NCBI GenBank assembly: GCA_016932415.1
Contig: JAFGCX010000018.1
Coordinates: 62,001-126,000, forward strand
Reading direction: 5' to 3'
From: Candidatus Krumholzibacteriota bacterium
Lineage (GTDB): Bacteria > Krumholzibacteriota > Krumholzibacteriia > Krumholzibacteriales > Krumholzibacteriaceae
DNA: 64,000 nt
In this document: positions 61,796-64,000 of the stretch, piece after piece
How the letters are laid out: every line of letters begins with the position of its first letter
How positions within the stretch are numbered: the first letter of the stretch is position 1
The notes under the pieces: model-generated
The model's database searches: none
Told to the model about the DNA's origin: nothing
Seen by the model: the letters and a program-made list of their open reading frames with translations, nothing else
Program-made: the position numbers and the translations under genes

Positions 61796-62899
61796 ATGTT
61801 GAATACGTCTGGAAGAACGAGGAGAGCAGTAGCCGGCGTAGCATGCATCGTGATGCTTGTCATATCCATGGCGCTGTCAGGCTGTGGAAACGAGGAAGGA
61901 AAGAGCAGCAGGGGGATCAGGGTCGAAAGGATCACCAGGGATGATCCGGCGAAGAGGGCAACGGCTGAGCAGCCGGAAGTCGCCGCCATCGCGCCCGCGA
62001 TTGAAGAAGCAGAGCCGGAGGCGGAGAGAGTCAGCGCCGCTGACCGGGAAGTCTCCTATGAAGAAGCAGAGGAAGCGTATTTTGAAAAACGGTATGCCGA
62101 AGCGACTGAACTGTTCGGTTATTATACCGATCGCAAGAGCGAGAACCCGTGGGGATTTTTCATGCTGGGTCTATCGGCATGGAAGGCAAAAGATTACGAG
62201 ACGGCTGAACGGGGTTTTCAGACTGCCATCCGGCTCGATCCGAACCATGTAAAAAGCTGGCTTGGCATGAGCAGGGTCCTTCTTGATACGGGACGGCCTC
62301 TCGAGTCGCTCGAGACCACCGGCAGGGCGCTCGAGATCGACAGCGGATCGAACGACGCTTTCCGGCTTCAGGGAAGAGCCTGCCACCAGCTCGGCAGAAG
62401 CGAAGAGGCGATCGACGCCTACCGCCGGGCGATCGTCATCGATATCAATGACGCGTGGTCGATGAACAATCTTGCCCTGATACTTATCGAGGAAGGCAGG
62501 TTCGATGAGGCCCTCGCGCCGCTCGCCCGCGCTACCGAGCTCAGGGACGATATCGCAGTCTTTCAGAACAATCTCGGAATGGCGCTCGAGCACACCGGTC
62601 ATTTCAAAGCTGCCGCCGAAGCGTATGCCTCCGCGGTCAAGATCGATGAATCTTATGAAAAGGCTTATGAGAACCAGCTTCGCGTGGAAGGGGTCGTGGA
62701 GGATCCAGGCAGGGAAAGTATCGATCTAGTCTCTCTCGCCGCCTCTTTCGCCGAAAGTATCCCGGGCTGGGAGGTGGCAGGAGTGGAAGAAAGCGCTCCG
62801 GCAGCCGCGCTCACAGTACCGGAATCCGCCGCAACAGCGACGGGAAGCATAGCCTCGATAAACCCGGCCGATTCCATCGCGGGAGGGAATGACAGATAA
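61796..62899 (+). CDS. TPR-repeat lipoprotein, predicted sigma-54 target
   Basis: This 367-residue protein has a lipobox (ISMALSGCGNEE, Cys at about 28). A Glu/Ala-rich spacer is followed by five or six TPR units (about 85-305: AEEAYFEKRYAEATELFGYY, YETAERGFQTAIRLDPNHVK, GRSEEAIDAYRRAIVIDIND, FKAAAEAYASAVKIDES). An Ala/Ser-rich tail ends the protein. TPR lipoproteins usually scaffold outer-membrane or periplasmic complexes. The ATG has a very strong ribosome site (AAAGGAGGG). A -24/-12 promoter and paired palindromes lie upstream, so it should be strongly induced by the adjacent NtrC-type regulator. The gene ends at a hairpin, so it is probably a single-gene transcript. Confidence 0.85.
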   Translation: MLNTSGRTRRAVAGVACIVMLVISMALSGCGNEEGKSSRGIRVERITRDDPAKRATAEQPEVAAIAPAIEEAEPEAERVSAADREVSYEEAEEAYFEKRYAEATELFGYYTDRKSENPWGFFMLGLSAWKAKDYETAERGFQTAIRLDPNHVKSWLGMSRVLLDTGRPLESLETTGRALEIDSGSNDAFRLQGRACHQLGRSEEAIDAYRRAIVIDINDAWSMNNLALILIEEGRFDEALAPLARATELRDDIAVFQNNLGMALEHTGHFKAAAEAYASAVKIDESYEKAYENQLRVEGVVEDPGRESIDLVSLAASFAESIPGWEVAGVEESAPAAALTVPESAATATGSIASINPADSIAGGNDR

Positions 62900-62937
62900 G
62901 AACCAGGATCTCTGGTGTGGTGATGACGCGGGGATGG

Positions 62938-62977
62938 AAGGTCCCGCTCCGGAAAGCCCGGGGCGGGACCTTTGCTG
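62938..62977 (+). terminator. Terminator-like hairpin after the TPR lipoprotein gene
   Basis: AAGGTCCCGC pairs perfectly with GCGGGACCTT (10 bp); the loop can form a nested CCGG-AAAG-CCCGG stem. The following TTTGCTGTTG is only moderately T-rich. Confidence 0.5.
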
Positions 62978-63144
62978 TTGAAAAGAATAAAGTCTGATAG
63001 GCCTGATAATTCAATCAGCCGGGAGGACCCTGCCTTCAACTCTCCTTGATAATGACGCGGTTATATGAGAGAATACTCCCGTGGCTCCAGGGATGGGGCG
63101 ATGAGATCGATGAAGATCGAAAATACCTGCCGAAAGGAAAGAGT

Positions 63145-63651
63145 ATGGAAAAGAAAAGAGATCTTACTACCCTGGAAGTGCTGAGTATCGGAATAAAATC
63201 CGAGATCGACGCAGTCAAGCTCTACACGAAGATGAAAGATATGGTCGAGACCGATGATCTGAAGGAAAAGATGGATTTTCTCATCTCCCAGGAACAGAAG
63301 CATGAGCAGATCCTGACAGAGGTATACAGGAAAAAGTCACCCGATGTCGACCTGGCCCTCCCCAAAAACTCGATCGTCCCGATGATAGACGAAGTGCTTG
63401 GGAGGGAATCGACGCTGAAGGAACTCTTTCAGGTAGCGATGAAAGCGGAACAGCTCGCGCAGAAGTTCTACGCCGACCTCGCCGCGAAGACATCCGATTC
63501 AAACGCGAAATCGATCCTTCTCTACATGGCAAGCATGGAACAGAGCCACTACGCGATCCTCCAGGCCGAATTCGGCCAGATGGAGATGTTGAACACTGAA
63601 GACGCTACGAATTTCCTCGACAGTGAAGGCCTGATGTTCATGGGGCCATAG
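63145..63651 (+). CDS. Ferritin-like diiron protein (rubrerythrin family)
   Basis: I start at ATG 63145, which has AAGGAAAG upstream; the frame is open to ATG 63046, but that extension has no clear ribosome site or conserved features. The 168-residue product is a four-helix bundle with GIKSEIDAVKLYTKM, SQEQKHEQIL (ExxH), MKAEQLAQKFYADL and SMEQSHYAIL (ExxH), as in rubrerythrin-like proteins. It lacks a rubredoxin domain. It is diverged from the ferritin-like protein at 33732, which sits with a rubredoxin gene. A role in iron or peroxide handling is likely from the family. Confidence 0.82.
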   Translation: MEKKRDLTTLEVLSIGIKSEIDAVKLYTKMKDMVETDDLKEKMDFLISQEQKHEQILTEVYRKKSPDVDLALPKNSIVPMIDEVLGRESTLKELFQVAMKAEQLAQKFYADLAAKTSDSNAKSILLYMASMEQSHYAILQAEFGQMEMLNTEDATNFLDSEGLMFMGP

Positions 63652-63677
63652 GCCCCCCGCGTCGAATAGAGAGAGAT

Positions 63678-64000
63678 TTGCGTAAAAGAGTTTACGATCC
63701 AGATATCCCGGCCAATCTCGCTCCCGGTAAACCGGCCGATGAAGGCGATCTTATTATAAGTCGCAGGTACAGGCTTGTGTCCTCACTGTCCCCCTCCCGG
63801 GGCGGGCTCTTCCTTGATTTCGGCTGCGGCAACGGAGCCCAGACATTCCTTTTCGCGGAGGATTTTCCCCTCCTTGCCGGCGTCGATATAGGGATCAGCC
63901 ACCTTCGCCAGCTCAGGATCGAAGCGGAGAGGAAAGGTCTCGGGGGAAAAATCATTCCGATCCGCTACGATGGATACTCGATACCTCTTTCCGATTCATC
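63678..64000 (+). CDS. Class I SAM-dependent methyltransferase (3' partial)
   Basis: An open frame from TTG 63678 runs off the right edge (107 codons seen). Motif I is clear in GLFLDFGCGNGAQTFLF, followed by the acidic post-I motif AGVDIGISHLRQLRIEAE and, near the edge, IPIRYDGYSIPLSDSS, which fits motif II (the Methyltransf_11 pattern). The start codon is uncertain because the ribosome site (AGAGAGA) is weak. The substrate is not visible; the N-terminal YDPDIPANLAPGKPADEGDLIISRRYR suggests a small-molecule or glycan/lipid methyltransferase, but this is inference. Confidence 0.75.
   Translation, partial: MRKRVYDPDIPANLAPGKPADEGDLIISRRYRLVSSLSPSRGGLFLDFGCGNGAQTFLFAEDFPLLAGVDIGISHLRQLRIEAERKGLGGKIIPIRYDGYSIPLSDS

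Noticed and set aside
63046-63144. N-terminal extension of the ferritin-like protein
   Set aside because: The family starts near MEKKRDLTTLEV, and ATG 63145 has the better ribosome site.

Overview
The window looks like chromosomal DNA from an uncultured bacterium of the FCB superphylum or a related candidate phylum. Three large secreted proteins end in a FlgD-like/type IX-style C-terminal sorting domain with the signature YPNPFNP or YPNPF. There are also DUF4097, LVIVD, PEGA, DUF3857-transglutaminase and Reg_prop proteins, many sensor kinases, and GC-rich coding DNA that still uses many ATA, AGA and AGG codons. No 16S gene is present, so placement below the group is inference. I see no prophage, insertion sequence or CRISPR array.

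Region by region. 1-3.1 kb: the end of a membrane Reg_prop/AraC regulator and a secreted DUF4097 repeat protein. 3.2-6.9 kb: a CoA-disulfide-reductase-like flavoprotein, divergent from a PAS hybrid histidine kinase that carries a one-base frameshift in a C run. 7-16.4 kb: secreted proteins and lipoproteins around a tRNA-Lys(CTT), including a lower-GC LVIVD-repeat lipoprotein and a 1141-residue sorted surface protein; the upstream regions of these last two share a 23-bp element. 16.5-22 kb: a SpoIIE phosphatase, a small four-cysteine protein and a Ser/Thr kinase with TolB/FlgO-like and TPR regions. 22.1-28.6 kb: a heavy-metal RND efflux operon preceded by a His/Cys-rich exported protein. 28.8-33.4 kb: surface proteins and a phosphodiesterase-like enzyme. 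33.5-36.6 kb: rubredoxin, rubrerythrin-like protein, an Fsr-like transporter and a SUMF1-fold lipoprotein. 36.6-44.8 kb (minus strand): ClpB, a hybrid kinase, a dUTPase-fold protein, a membrane-anchored sigma-54 activator and a double zinc-ribbon protein. 45.4-49.3 kb: two overlapping DUF3857/transglutaminase genes, one with an intact catalytic triad and one without. 49.4-51.5 kb (minus): the two subunits of an ADP-forming acyl-CoA synthetase.

51.8-62.9 kb is the most unusual part. About 10 kb of closely spaced plus-strand genes encode a PEGA membrane protein, a transmembrane ATPase with four PEGA repeats, a soluble Ser/Thr kinase fused to an ATPase (with a non-standard catalytic loop), an orphan periplasmic solute-binding lipoprotein, an NtrY-like sensor kinase and an NtrC-type sigma-54 activator. 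Directly after the activator lie two palindromes of the form GTGTCC-N4-GGACAC and a consensus -24/-12 promoter (TGGC-N7-TTGC) in front of a TPR lipoprotein gene. I read this as an envelope-to-cytoplasm signalling locus with a visible output promoter. The window ends with a ferritin-like protein and the start of a SAM-dependent methyltransferase.
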